DNA of 64,000 nt from Cyanomargarita calcarea GSE-NOS-MK-12-04C. Lineage in GTDB: Bacteria > Cyanobacteriota > Cyanobacteriia > Cyanobacteriales > Nostocaceae. Below are positions 6,020 to 16,009 of this stretch, piece by piece. The position numbers and the translations under genes are program-made. The notes beneath the pieces are model-generated. The model saw nothing but the letters and a program-made list of their open reading frames with translations. It was not told the DNA's origin and did not search any database. The stretch spans positions 1-64,000 of the forward strand of contig JAHHGZ010000034.1 in NCBI GenBank assembly GCA_019359595.1, in the 5' to 3' direction. Each line of letters opens with the position of its first letter. Position 1 is the stretch's first letter.

Positions 6020-8557
6020 TTACTCTTTACTCACTAAAGTTGCAGGACGTTTCTGTTCGCGTTCTTCGATGTAGACTAAATTGGGGTCGGTTTCGTCAGA
6101 GTTGATGAAGTGACGGAACCGTGACATCTTGGCGGGGTCTTCAATTGTGGCTTTCCATTCACATGCATAAGTCGCCACATTATGAGCCATTTCTTTTTCT
6201 AGTTCGCTACAAATTCCTAAAGAGTCATCAATAATCACTTGTTTGAGATATTCCATACCCCCTTCTAATTTGTTGAACCAAGTCGCTGTCCGTTCCAAAC
6301 GATTAGCAGTGCGAATATAGAACATTAGGAAACGGTCAATATATTTAATCAGGGTTTCCTCATCCAAATCGGCAGCAAAAAGTTGGGCATGTTGCGGTCT
6401 AATCCCACCATTGCCGCAAAGGTAGAGATTCCAGCCGTTTTCGGTGGCAATTACCCCAAAGTCTTTTCCTTGTGCCTCTGCACACTCACGGGTACAGCCA
6501 GAAACGGCGCTTTTCAATTTATGGGGGGCACGTAATCCACGATACCGCAGTTCTAATGCGATCGCCAGTGCTACAGAATCTTGAACGCCAAATCGACACC
6601 ATGTACTGCCAACGCAGGATTTGACGGTTCGCAGGGCTTTACCGTAAGCATGACCTGATTCAAAACCAGCGTCTACCAAACGTCGCCAAATGTGTGGTAA
6701 TTGGTCTAAGCGTGCCCCAAGCAAGTCGATGCGTTGTGCGCCAGTAATTTTGGTGTAAAGTTCAAATTCTGCAGCAATTTCGCCTATAACAATTAATTTT
6801 TGGGGTGTAATTTCACCGCCGGGAATCCGAGGAATTACTGAATAAGAACCATCTTTTTGGATATTGGCAAGGAAGACATCGTTGGTGTCTTGCAATCCTA
6901 CATGAGGTGGATTGAGAATGTAATCATTCCAAGCAGAAGCAAGTATCGAGCCAACGGCTGGTTTACAAATTTCGCATCCGCGACCTTTACCATAGTTTTG
7001 TAACAACTCATCAAATGTAGTGATTTTTTGGCTGCGGATTAGGTGATACAATTCTTGTCGGGAATATGCAAAATGTTCGCACAGATGGTTATTAACTTCG
7101 ATTCCGGCTTTCTTTAACTCCAGCTTCAATAAATCTGTGACCAAAGGGACGCATCCACCGCATCCTGTTCCCGCTTGAGTGCATTGCTTCACTAAGGCAA
7201 TATCAGTTAATTTTTGTTCCTGGATGGTGTTGCAAATTGTGCCTTTACTGACGTTATTGCAAGAGCAAATTTGTGCCGTATCGGGAAGACTTTCTACACC
7301 AAATGCAGCCTTGCTACTCGTGCGTTGTGGCAGGATTAAATCTTCCGGATGGGGGGGGGTGGGAATTTGATTTTGCACCATAGACAGCAGCATTCCGTAG
7401 GCAGAGGCATCACCAACTAAAATGCCACCGAGAAGATAAGTACCTTCAGAGTTGATGACCAGCTTTTTGTAGGTGCCTTCCACTGAATTTTGCATGGCAA
7501 TTTCTTGGGAACCGGGTGTTTTGGCGAAGGCATCACCGAAGCTTGCCACATCAACACCAAGTAGTTTTAATTTGCTAGACATATCAGCACCACTGAAGCG
7601 AGCTATTTCTGGGTGACTGCTGGGACGATCTAAATGGCACAAATGGTCTGCGGCAACTTCTGCCATTTTGTAACCGGGAGCTACCAAACCGTAAATCCGA
7701 TTTTGGTAAAGGGCGCATTCTCCAATGGCATAAATATCACTGTCGGAGGTTTGGCAAAAATCATCGATAACAATACCTCCTCGTTCGCCAACTGTCAATC
7801 CGCAGTTTTTTGCCAGTTCATCACGGGGACGAATACCCGCTGAGAACACAATCATGTCAGTTTGCAACTCTGAACCGTCTCCAAACAGCATTTTGCTAAC
7901 TTTACCTTGTTCGCTGACAATTTCTGTTGTGGATTTGCTGGTGTGAATGGTTACTCCCAAGGCTTCGATTTGTTTTCGCAGTATAAGTCCACCTGCTTCA
8001 TCAACCTGAACGGGCATCAGACGTGGCATAAACTCGACCACATGGGTTTCAAGTCCCAAATTTTTCAGAGCATTGGCACATTCCAAACCCAACAATCCAC
8101 CTCCAACCACTACTCCGACTCGGGAATTTTTGGCGTAATTAGCGATCGCTTCTAAATCCTCAATGGTGCGATAAACAAACGTCCCTGCCGTATCTTGTCC
8201 TTTAATAGTCGGCACAAATGGATAGGAACCCGTTGCAATTACAACTTTGTCGTAACTTAGAGTAACACCGTTGGCAGAAGTAATTTCTTTGCGATCGCGG
8301 TCAATTGCTATTGCTTTATCACCAATGTAAATTTTTACATCATTGTCTTGATAAAAACCAGGTTTTACCAAACTTAGGTCACCTGCGGTCGAACCCGAAA
8401 AAAAACTGCTGAGATTAACGCGATCGTAGGCAACACGGGGTTCTTCGCAAAAAGTAATCAAGTTCCAGTCCGCAATCGCACCCGAAGCGATTATGCGTTC
8501 CAAAAACTTGTGACCGACCATGCCATTGCCGATCGCAACTAAATTCTTTTTCGCCAT
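6020..8557 (-). CDS. nirB: Nitrite reductase [NAD(P)H] large subunit NirB
   Basis: An 845-aa assimilatory nitrite reductase, the usual length. Residues 1-290 form the FAD/NAD(P)H pyridine-nucleotide oxidoreductase part (LVAIGNGMVGHKFLE; second dinucleotide motif GVVVGGGLLGLECA). A BFD-type [2Fe-2S] domain has Cys431, Cys433, Cys466 and Cys469. A second BFD-like segment has Cys528 and Cys531. The ferredoxin-like half domain follows (about 560-625), then the sirohaem/[4Fe-4S] site with Cys648-x5-Cys654 and Cys688-x3-Cys692. All key cysteines are present, so the protein should be active. It takes electrons from NAD(P)H, whereas the usual cyanobacterial enzyme NirA uses ferredoxin. An NtcA-type promoter lies about 70 bp upstream. 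The last codons run into a heptamer repeat array. Confidence 0.93.
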   Translation of the reverse strand: MAKKNLVAIGNGMVGHKFLERIIASGAIADWNLITFCEEPRVAYDRVNLSSFFSGSTAGDLSLVKPGFYQDNDVKIYIGDKAIAIDRDRKEITSANGVTLSYDKVVIATGSYPFVPTIKGQDTAGTFVYRTIEDLEAIANYAKNSRVGVVVGGGLLGLECANALKNLGLETHVVEFMPRLMPVQVDEAGGLILRKQIEALGVTIHTSKSTTEIVSEQGKVSKMLFGDGSELQTDMIVFSAGIRPRDELAKNCGLTVGERGGIVIDDFCQTSDSDIYAIGECALYQNRIYGLVAPGYKMAEVAADHLCHLDRPSSHPEIARFSGADMSSKLKLLGVDVASFGDAFAKTPGSQEIAMQNSVEGTYKKLVINSEGTYLLGGILVGDASAYGMLLSMVQNQIPTPPHPEDLILPQRTSSKAAFGVESLPDTAQICSCNNVSKGTICNTIQEQKLTDIALVKQCTQAGTGCGGCVPLVTDLLKLELKKAGIEVNNHLCEHFAYSRQELYHLIRSQKITTFDELLQNYGKGRGCEICKPAVGSILASAWNDYILNPPHVGLQDTNDVFLANIQKDGSYSVIPRIPGGEITPQKLIVIGEIAAEFELYTKITGAQRIDLLGARLDQLPHIWRRLVDAGFESGHAYGKALRTVKSCVGSTWCRFGVQDSVALAIALELRYRGLRAPHKLKSAVSGCTRECAEAQGKDFGVIATENGWNLYLCGNGGIRPQHAQLFAADLDEETLIKYIDRFLMFYIRTANRLERTATWFNKLEGGMEYLKQVIIDDSLGICSELEKEMAHNVATYACEWKATIEDPAKMSRFRHFINSDETDPNLVYIEEREQKRPATLVSKE

Positions 8558-8596
8558 ACCAGGATTTTTTCTACGCTTGGGTTATCTCCTGAGTTA

Positions 8597-8637
8597 AGCG
8601 TAAAAAATTAAAGGTCAAAATTTGTATTGTTTAATAC
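8597..8637 (-). promoter_or_regulatory. NtcA-activated promoter of nirB
   Basis: On the minus strand GTATTAAACAATAC (8637-8624) is a perfect GTA-N8-TAC box, the binding site of the nitrogen regulator NtcA. Twenty-one bases further on, TACGCT (8602-8597) fits the TAN3T -10 element. This spacing is that of NtcA class II promoters, where the box replaces the -35 element. It implies expression when ammonium is scarce. Confidence 0.75.
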
Positions 8638-8762
8638 AGAATCTCATTTTGCATTCGGTTAACGCATATTGTAGATTCTCTTTATACATCTGCAAAGATT
8701 TATGTAATGATACTTTTCACTTTTTGAAGTTTGATTACGAAACTTGAAGCAAAAAATGCAAA

Positions 8763-8792
8763 ATCCCCGACTTCGCAAGAGTTATCGGGGAT
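8763..8792. repeat. Dispersed hairpin, CCCGACTT family
   Basis: ATCCCCGA and TCGGGGAT form a perfect 8-bp stem around a 14-base loop. Related hairpins occur at 14826, 32918 and 45741 and as the ends of the foldback element at 21651-21834. The spacer from 8558 to 9251 otherwise holds the nirB promoter, a triple TACTTGGCG-like direct repeat near 8900 and AT-rich DNA; no other gene was recognised. Confidence 0.7.
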
Positions 8793-9251
8793 CTGACCCT
8801 CACCACAGGTTAAAATTAATGTGGCGGAACACTAGTACTCTGTCACAGCAACTTTAATGAGTAAATCACCATTCCAATTTCTCTTCTCTTCTTCCTTGGC
8901 GTACTTGGCGTACTTGGCGGTTAAATCCTTTTAAATCCTTCCCCCTCATCGTGGCAGTCTACTAGTACTCCATCTCATTCGCTATGGTGGGTAAAGACAA
9001 CAGAACTTAATCCCCCAATTTTGTTCTAGTTTAAATTCTATTCTCCCGCAGTATTGGGGGCAGGGGGGAAAAAGTAAGTTTTTCTTATCATCGACCTTTT
9101 GATAGATAAAAAGGATTAGATGAAAACTGTATATTTAGATGAATAAATCTATAAAATTATCACAAAATCTCTTGCCAAGTAAGTGATTTTTTAGAGCCAC
9201 AGGATAAATCCTGATTTAGTTATAGTCAATTTTTTGGGTTCTCTGCACGCT

Positions 9252-10574
9252 ATGAAATCCCCCGAACCTCAAACTGAGTTTGAAGAAAATATTTCACCGG
9301 AATATATCGACCAGCCACGACGCAAACAACGGCGGTGGCTTTGGTTGTTGCTAGCTCTACCGTTATTGGGTGGAGGCATTTTAGCTTGGCGATCGCTTGC
9401 TCCAATGGGTTCTAAACCACAAGCAGCGGCACAGGCTCCACCGCCAGCGGTACCAGTTAAGATATCTACAACCGAAATAGGTATAATTGAGGATAGTTCC
9501 GATTATGTTGCAAGCTTAGAGTCGCGGCGTTCGGTAACATTGCAACCGCGAATTCAAGGCCAAGTCACTCAAATATTCGTGCGATCGGGTGATGTTGTTG
9601 CACAAGGCGCTCCGATTATCCAAGTAGACCCCAGAGAACAACAAGCAGCCCTGAGTGGTGTCAATGCTGGGGTTTTAGCAGCTCAGTCACAACTCGAAAA
9701 TGCCCGCGCTACACTCGCATCTTTGCAAGCCGATCGCCTATCGAGAGTTGCTGATGTGAAATTAAATCAGCAGGAATATCAACGCTATGCTAGTTTGGCT
9801 GATGTTGGGGCTGTGTCTCGACAGGTTAAGGAGCAGTATGCAAATAAGCTGGCATCTGCTCAAGCGAATCTAGGTGCGATTGATTCTCAAATAAAGGCAC
9901 AGCAAGCCAGTGTTACTCAAGCCCAAAAAGCTATCCAACAAGCTCAAGCCAATACCGACGCCCAACAAGTTCAACTCCAATACTACAGAATTACCGCTCC
10001 CTTTGGCGGCACAGTTGGCGAAGTCCCCATCAAAGTCGGTGACTTTGCGAATACTTCCACGAAATTAGCTACCATCACTCAAAACCAACCTTTAGAAGTC
10101 AACATCTCTGTACCACTGGAAAAGGGATCTCAACTGCGTAAGGGTTTACCTGTTCAAATTCTGAACGCTCAAGGGCAGACTTTGGGAATGAGTCGGGTAT
10201 TTTTTATATCTCCTAGTGTCAACAATAATACGCAATCAATACTTGTTAAAGCACTATATAACAACGTTAAAGGAGAACTGCGGGCAGACCAATTTGCCCG
10301 AGCAAAAGTGATTTGGAATCAGCGTCCTGGAGTTTTAATTCCAGCCACAGCAGTATCTCGTTTAGCTGGGGAAACCTTTGTCTTTGTCGCCCAAACTGGA
10401 GACACCCAACAAAATGCAGGCAAACTAATCGCAAGGCAAAAGCCAGTCAAATTAGGCAATATTAAAGGCAATAATTACCAGGTGATAGAAGGATTAGCGC
10501 CAGGAGAGCGAATCATCACCTCAGGAATACTCAATCTCACAGATGGCATTCCAATTGTAGCAACGGGGGGGTAA
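9252..10574 (+). CDS. RND efflux periplasmic adaptor (membrane fusion protein)
   Basis: The adaptor of a tripartite efflux pump links the inner-membrane RND pump to an outer-membrane channel. From the ATG at 9252 the protein has 440 aa. It has a basic N-terminus and one membrane anchor (WLWLLLALPLLGGGILAW), with no lipobox cysteine. A lipoyl half (VTLQPRIQGQVTQIFVRSGDVVAQGAPIIQVDP) precedes a long alpha-helical hairpin of about residues 130-240 (Gln/Ala-rich coiled coil). The second lipoyl half (YRITAPFGGTVGEVPIKVGDF) and beta-barrel/membrane-proximal domains follow (to GILNLTDGIPIV). A TTG at 9234 would add six residues and is less likely. The pump gene follows on the same strand 228 bp later, but it is frameshifted. 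Confidence 0.88.
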   Translation: MKSPEPQTEFEENISPEYIDQPRRKQRRWLWLLLALPLLGGGILAWRSLAPMGSKPQAAAQAPPPAVPVKISTTEIGIIEDSSDYVASLESRRSVTLQPRIQGQVTQIFVRSGDVVAQGAPIIQVDPREQQAALSGVNAGVLAAQSQLENARATLASLQADRLSRVADVKLNQQEYQRYASLADVGAVSRQVKEQYANKLASAQANLGAIDSQIKAQQASVTQAQKAIQQAQANTDAQQVQLQYYRITAPFGGTVGEVPIKVGDFANTSTKLATITQNQPLEVNISVPLEKGSQLRKGLPVQILNAQGQTLGMSRVFFISPSVNNNTQSILVKALYNNVKGELRADQFARAKVIWNQRPGVLIPATAVSRLAGETFVFVAQTGDTQQNAGKLIARQKPVKLGNIKGNNYQVIEGLAPGERIITSGILNLTDGIPIVATGG

Positions 10575-10576
10575 GA

Positions 10577-10795
10577 GTTAGGAATTAGGAGTTAGGAGTT
10601 AGGAGTTATGAGTTAAAAATTCCTAACTTTAGGACTATCTGTCGTAGCGGTAATATCGGCAGAGAGGCAAGCCACATGAATTACCGCTACTCAGAACTTT
10701 TTTGAGAATAAATCAATCGCTCCTCTACTCCTAACTTATAACTCCTAACTTATAACTCCTAACTCATAACTCCTAACTCCTAACTCCTAACTCTT
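10577..10795. repeat. Inverted pair of heptamer arrays between adaptor and pump genes
   Basis: Heptamers reading GAGTTAG/GAGTTAT follow the adaptor stop (10577-10616), and the opposite orientation (AACTCCT, AACTTAT, AACTCAT) fills about 10725-10795, right before the pump start codon. Paired in mRNA they would form a long imperfect hairpin. The region between has no gene. Confidence 0.8.
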
Positions 10796-10802
10796 TTCCC
10801 TT

Positions 10803-13800
10803 ATGTTTGACTTCTTTATTAAGCGACCTGTTTTTACCAGTGTTTGCGCGATAATTATTCTACTGGTAGGGGCAATTAGTATCCCCACCCTACCAACAGC
10901 GCAATATCCAGAAATCGCTCCGACGCAAATCACTGTTAGTGCTAACTATGTTGGTGCGAGTGCTGAAGTTGTCGAAAATACTGTGACGACTGTCTTGGAA
11001 CGGCAGATAAACGGGGTGGAGGGCATGAAATACATGACCTCCAGCAGCAGTAATAGCGGTACGAGTACGATTACAGCTACATTTGATGCATCGAAAAACA
11101 AAGATATTGCAGCGGTAGACGTGCAAAATCGCGTTTCTCTTGCGGAACCTTTGTTACCTGATGCGGTGCGCAGAACTGGTGTGACTGTGAGCACAAACAG
11201 TCCAACAATATTCTCTTGGCTATGGGGCTGTATACGGATAATAAAGAGTATAACAATGTATTTTTGAGCAATTATGCTGACCTCTACATGGTGGATGCAC
11301 TGAAACGCATCAAGGGTGTGAGTGAAGCGCGGATTTTTGGCGAACGTCGCTATGCTATGCGGTTGTGGCTTGACCCGAATAAGTTAGCCAGTCGCAACCT
11401 CACCGCTGAAGATGTAATTAATGCTATTAACGAGCAAAATATCCAGGTGGGGGCTGGGCAAATTGGACAGCAGCCATCAGCGACCGGTCAAATGTATCAG
11501 ATTGATTTAAGGGCGGTAAGTAGACTTACGGAGGCATCGGAGTTTGGTGATATTACAATCAAGTCCGGTGTTGATGGCTCGCTGATTAAGCTCAAAGATG
11601 TTGGTCGGGCAGAACTGGGAGCCGAAAATTACAACTCGTTTCTCAGGTTTAGAGGGAAAGAAGGTGTGGGGATTGGGATATTTCCGATTCCGGGAAGTAA
11701 CGCTTTAGATGTTGCCTCCAGTGTGAAAGCAGAAATGGCACGACTGGCGAAAAGCTTCCCACCGGGGATGAAATATCAAGTAGCGTTTGACACCACGGCA
11801 TTTGTGGAAGCGTCTTTGGCAGAGGTGATTAAGACCTTATTTGAAGCGATCGCCCTTGTAGTTCTAGTAATTTTTATCTTCTTACAGGATTGGCGGACTA
11901 CCTTAATTCCTGTAATTACGATTCCTCTAGCGTTGGTGGGGACTTTTGCGTTTATCAAAGCTTTCGGTTTTTCGATTAACACCTTGACTCTATTTGGTCT
12001 AACTCTAGCGACAGGGCTAGTAGTAGATGATGCGATCGTGGTTGTGGAAGATATCTCCCGCTTAATTCAGGATGAAGGGATGCCACCCCGTGAAGCGGCT
12101 TTTCATTCGATGCGAGAGCTATTTGGAGCAGTAATTGCCACATCACTGGTCTTAATGGCAGTATTCGTTCCTGTGGCATTCTTCCCTGGTTCCACAGGGC
12201 AAATATACAAACAATTTGCGCTCACCATTGCCTTTTCTGTTACCCTTTCCACTTTTTTAGCGGTGACTTTGACACCTGCCCTCTCTGCATTATTACTGAG
12301 AAAACGCCCCGCAACGCGAGGGATATTGGGTTGGATATTTGGACGGATTAACGCCTTTATTGAGTGGATGCGTCGAGCATACGAGCGATCGCTTATTTTT
12401 CTGTCCCGCATCACATTAGTTGTAGTAGCGCTGTTTGTCGCTTCTTTGGTAGTGACCGGCTGGCTTTACACGAAAGTTCCTTCGGCATTTCTTCCAGAAG
12501 AAGACCAGGGCTATTTCATCACCATTGTTCAGGGACCAGAAGGGGTTTCGCTGAACTACACCAGCAAGGTGATGACTCAAGTAGAACAAGAAATCTTGAA
12601 ACTACCGGAAGTTACGGGTACTTTCGCTGTTGGTGGCTTTAGTTTTAGTGGTAGTACAGCGAATACTGGCGTAATTTTCACGACACTCAAACCTTGGGGA
12701 GAACGTGCAGAAGAAAGTCAATCAGCCCAGGCAATCATTGGGAAATTGGGCGGGGTGCTATCAGGAATCACCGAAGCGAAGGTGTTTGCTGTGAACCCAC
12801 CACCAATTCAGGGTTTGGGCAGTTTTGGTGGGTTCCAATTTCAACTGCAAGATCGGGCAGGGAACAGCGGCTTAAATACGATGTTGGAAGTTATGGGTCA
12901 GTTACTGCAACGAGGCAATCAAACCCCAGGACTGCAAGCTGTATTTAGTACCTTTGCAGCAAATACACCCCAGTTTTTAATTGAAGTAGACCGCAACAAA
13001 GCAAAAGCCCTGCAAGTTGACATCGACCAAGTTTTTAATACTTTACAGAGTTACTTGGGTTCGCGATACGTCAATGATTTTAACTTAGCGCAACGCACAT
13101 ACCGGGTGTATGTGCAAGCAGATGCCCAGTTCCGCTCCAATCCAGAGGATATCGGCAAATTATACGTGCGTTCTACTAATAATCAGATGATTCCTTTGAG
13201 TAACTTAGTCAAAGTTACCCCCACCATCGGAGCGCAAACAATCAACCATTACAACTTGTTTAGGTCGATAGAAATTAATGGTGGTGCGGCACCTGGGTTC
13301 AGTTCCGGACAAGCAACTATTGCGATGGAGAATTTAGCGAAACAGGTTTTACCCACAAGTATGGGTTATGAATGGTCCGGGACAACTGCTGAAGAGAAAG
13401 AATCTGGGGGACAAGCACCGCTGATTTTTGGTTTGGGTTTGGTCTTCGTATTTCTAGTATTAGCGGCTCAGTATGAGAATTATGTAGACCCCTTGATTAT
13501 TATGCTCTCAGTACCCTTGGCGATTTTAGGGGCACTATCTGCACAATCATTGCGCGGTTTACCCAACGATGTGTATTGTCAAATTGGGTTAGTAATGTTG
13601 ATTGGTTTAGCGAGTAAAAATGCCATTCTAATTGTCGAATTTGCCAATCAACTTCGAGAACGGGGAGTTCCCCTCGTCAAAGCCGCAGTCCAAGCATCAG
13701 AAGAACGTTTACGACCGATTTTGATGACATCGTTTGCGTTTATTTTGGGTGTTGAGCCATTAGTGAATCCAGAAGGTGCAGGTGCCGAAGCTCGAAAATC

Positions 13801-13978
13801 CCTCGGTACAGCGGTTGTCGGTGGGACGTTGGTGTCTACATTGTTGAGTTTATTTATCGTCCCCATCTTGTATATAGTAATCGGCAGAATCCGCGATCGC
13901 TTTACCAAACCCCGTCCAAAAACCGACCAATTGCAGCCTATTCATGAGGAGAAGATTCCGTCAACTACCCACAGGTAA
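10803..13978 (+). pseudogene. RND efflux pump (HAE1/AcrB family), split by a frameshift
   Basis: Two overlapping frames together make a full-length HAE1 pump of about 1,057 aa. The first (10803-11267) begins MFDFFIKRPVFTSVCAII and is in family register up to VSTNSPT. The second frame takes over at about 11204-11216 (NILLAMGLYTDNKEY) and continues to 13978 with the expected pore, transmembrane and docking domains, including the helix-4 acidic pair LATGLVVDDAIVVVED. The break lies near 11200-11210 and corresponds to one missing or two extra bases. Everything else is intact, so either the mutation is recent or it is a sequence error; if real, the pump is inactive. The adaptor upstream is intact. 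Confidence 0.85.
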
Positions 13979-14144
13979 ATTTATAAGGCAAAAGTTAAAA
14001 GAAATAAGAAATAAGAAATAAAAAGGGTTACGCGATTCATTTATCTGGATTTACTTTTTACTTTGTAATACTAACGTCTCCTGACAGTTGCACCAAAGTC
14101 ACCGTTGGGGGTGGGGTTCTTGTCTTATATAGCAAGGTTAGAAA

Positions 14145-14783
14145 ATGCCTAAAATAGCAAAAAACAACGATGTCATAACAGTAATAATCATCTTTGCTGT
14201 CGAGCCAGAACGTCAGCAGGAACTTGTAGATACGATTGTGGAATTTTTGGAAAAAGGTGTCAAAAACCAACCTGGTTTTGTATCATCCAGTATTCACAAA
14301 AGTATAGACGGTGTAAGGGTGATGAATTATGCCCAATGGCAAACTCAGGAAGACTATCAAGCATTTTTAAATAATCCAACAATGCGTCAACTTGGTGTAA
14401 AGCTTTCTGAGTTTCAGCTACACGAATCGCATATTTATGAAGTTGTGGTTTCTCTGCCGGAAAATGCCGACCTAAAAATAGTAAAAGGTGGTAAAATTCA
14501 TCTTGCCGAATTCCGCGTCAAGCCAGAAAATCAGATGCGTTTGGTGGAATTAGAAAGAGAATATTTACCCGTTGGCTTGCAAAACCCTGGACTTTTATCT
14601 GGAAACTTTCATCGTTCCTTGGATGGTGTTCATAACGTCAATTACGGGCAGTGGAGCAGTTTTGAACATTTTGATGAACTCTTGAAAGATCCAAAATACA
14701 AATCCTTAAGCGAGTATTGGCAAGGTTTGGCTGAAAATCAGTTTCATCTTTATGAGGTTGTTTTTACAGAACCTACTGAGTAA
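14145..14783 (+). CDS. Protein with two antibiotic-biosynthesis-monooxygenase (ABM) domains
   Basis: The 212-aa protein has two ferredoxin-like ABM modules in tandem. Module one is about residues 10-100 (VITVIIIFAVEPERQQELVDTIVEF, GFVSSSIHKSIDGVRVMNYAQW). Module two is about 115-207 (IHLAEFRVKPENQMRLVELE, GLLSGNFHRSLDGVHNVNYGQW). The repeated S-x-D-G-V-x-x-x-N-Y-x-Q-W signature shows an internal duplication. ABM domains occur in small monooxygenases, haem-degrading enzymes and quinol oxygenases. No cofactor site can be assigned here, so the reaction is unknown. The gene stands alone between the RND locus and rubrerythrin. The spacer upstream is AT-rich with no clear promoter. Confidence 0.8.
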   Translation: MPKIAKNNDVITVIIIFAVEPERQQELVDTIVEFLEKGVKNQPGFVSSSIHKSIDGVRVMNYAQWQTQEDYQAFLNNPTMRQLGVKLSEFQLHESHIYEVVVSLPENADLKIVKGGKIHLAEFRVKPENQMRLVELEREYLPVGLQNPGLLSGNFHRSLDGVHNVNYGQWSSFEHFDELLKDPKYKSLSEYWQGLAENQFHLYEVVFTEPTE

Positions 14784-14825
14784 AAAGACTAGCAAATAGG
14801 TGATTCTAAAGGTTTTCGCATACCC

Positions 14826-14858
14826 AGATTCCCGACTTCTAAAACAAGTCGGGAATCT
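14826..14858. repeat. Dispersed hairpin, CCCGACTT family; possible terminator
   Basis: AGATTCCCGACTT (14826-14838) pairs perfectly with 14846-14858, a 13-bp stem with a seven-base loop, and TATTTTTC follows. It sits 43 bp after the ABM gene and could terminate it. It belongs to the same repeat family as the hairpins at 8763, 21651, 32918 and 45741. Confidence 0.75.
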
Positions 14859-15007
14859 TATTTTTCACTAAATTAATCCCCCAATCGCAAAAATAAACAT
14901 TTATAATGCGTTTGAACCATATCAAGACTGGAAAGCCGATATTAATTTACCTGATATTCGCGTCTTGATTGCTCTAATTGAGAACACTTCGCAACCCTCA
15001 AGAAAAT

Positions 15008-15721
15008 ATGGATCTATCAAATTTTACAACTCTACAGAACTTAGAATCAGCATTTGGCGGCGAATCGATGGCGAATCGTAAATATCTGTTTTTTGCGGAA
15101 GTAGCACGGAAACTGGGATTTGCAGACATCGCGAAACTTTTCCGAGAAACTGCAGAACAAGAAACTCAACACGCTTTTGCACATTTTGTGTTGTTACATC
15201 CAGAACTAGTTGTTCAAGATCCAGCCGCATTAACTACAGAACAAAAACACGAAATTATGTCTCGTTGCTTGTCTCTGGCAATTGAAGGCGAAACTTATGA
15301 ATACACGACAATGTATCCTGAGTTCACCGCTGCAGCCCAGAAAGATAGAGATAATCCCGCTGCGGAAGAATTTATTACTCAAGCGAAAGAATCTGCTGTC
15401 CATGCTGATACTTTTCGGGAAGCTGCACACCGTTTCGGTTTGTTAAAATCTGTAGAAAATTATCACGCAGACCGCTACTCTGAAGCTTTAGATGTATTAA
15501 ATGGCGGACATACTGCTAACAAAGCTGCTGGAAACGATCCGAAAACACGCAAATGGATTTGTAAAGTATGCAGCATGATTTATGACCCCCTTGCTGGCGA
15601 CCCAGATTCGGGAATTCTTGCTGGCACAGTTTTTGAAGAAATTCCAGAGGATTGGCATTGTCCGATTTGCGGAGCTAGCAAGAAATCTTTTATACCTCTT
15701 GAAGAAAAAGTTGCTGCCTAG
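15008..15721 (+). CDS. rbr: Rubrerythrin
   Basis: A 237-aa non-haem iron protein that reduces hydrogen peroxide in the cytosol. Residues about 1-150 form the ferritin-like four-helix bundle with the diiron ligands in [40 protein letters not shown] and [15 protein letters not shown]. Residues about 190-230 form a C-terminal rubredoxin domain with CKVC and CPIC iron ligands ([22 protein letters not shown]). All ligands expected for rubrerythrin are visible. The ATG at 15008 is preferred because the 10 residues upstream (from a TTG at 14978) are not family-like. It is an oxidative-stress protein often found in nitrogen-fixing cyanobacteria. No partner gene is adjacent. Confidence 0.92.
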   Translation: MDLSNFTTLQNLESAFGGESMANRKYLFFAEVARKLGFADIAKLFRETAEQETQHAFAHFVLLHPELVVQDPAALTTEQKHEIMSRCLSLAIEGETYEYTTMYPEFTAAAQKDRDNPAAEEFITQAKESAVHADTFREAAHRFGLLKSVENYHADRYSEALDVLNGGHTANKAAGNDPKTRKWICKVCSMIYDPLAGDPDSGILAGTVFEEIPEDWHCPICGASKKSFIPLEEKVAA

Positions 15722-16009
15722 TTTTAAAGGCGATCGAAAGCCGGGGATTAGTAGTTACAATAATGGTTAATTGAGCTAGGAAAAGTTTGGAGTGGGCGAT
15801 CGCTCACTTGCAATAGTCCCCTGACAGTTTACGGAGCTACGGTGGTGGTGTAGAAGATTAAAATCTAGGTTGGTGGGAAAGAGAAGGTAGAGGGGAAACA
15901 AGGGATAAAGATTGCGTCTAGAGTCCCCTTGTCCCCCTTGTACCTTTCTTTTTTCAACTTGTATATGCACCGTAGGTTTACGGCTAAACGGGGATAAAGG
16001 GTTAGGCTT

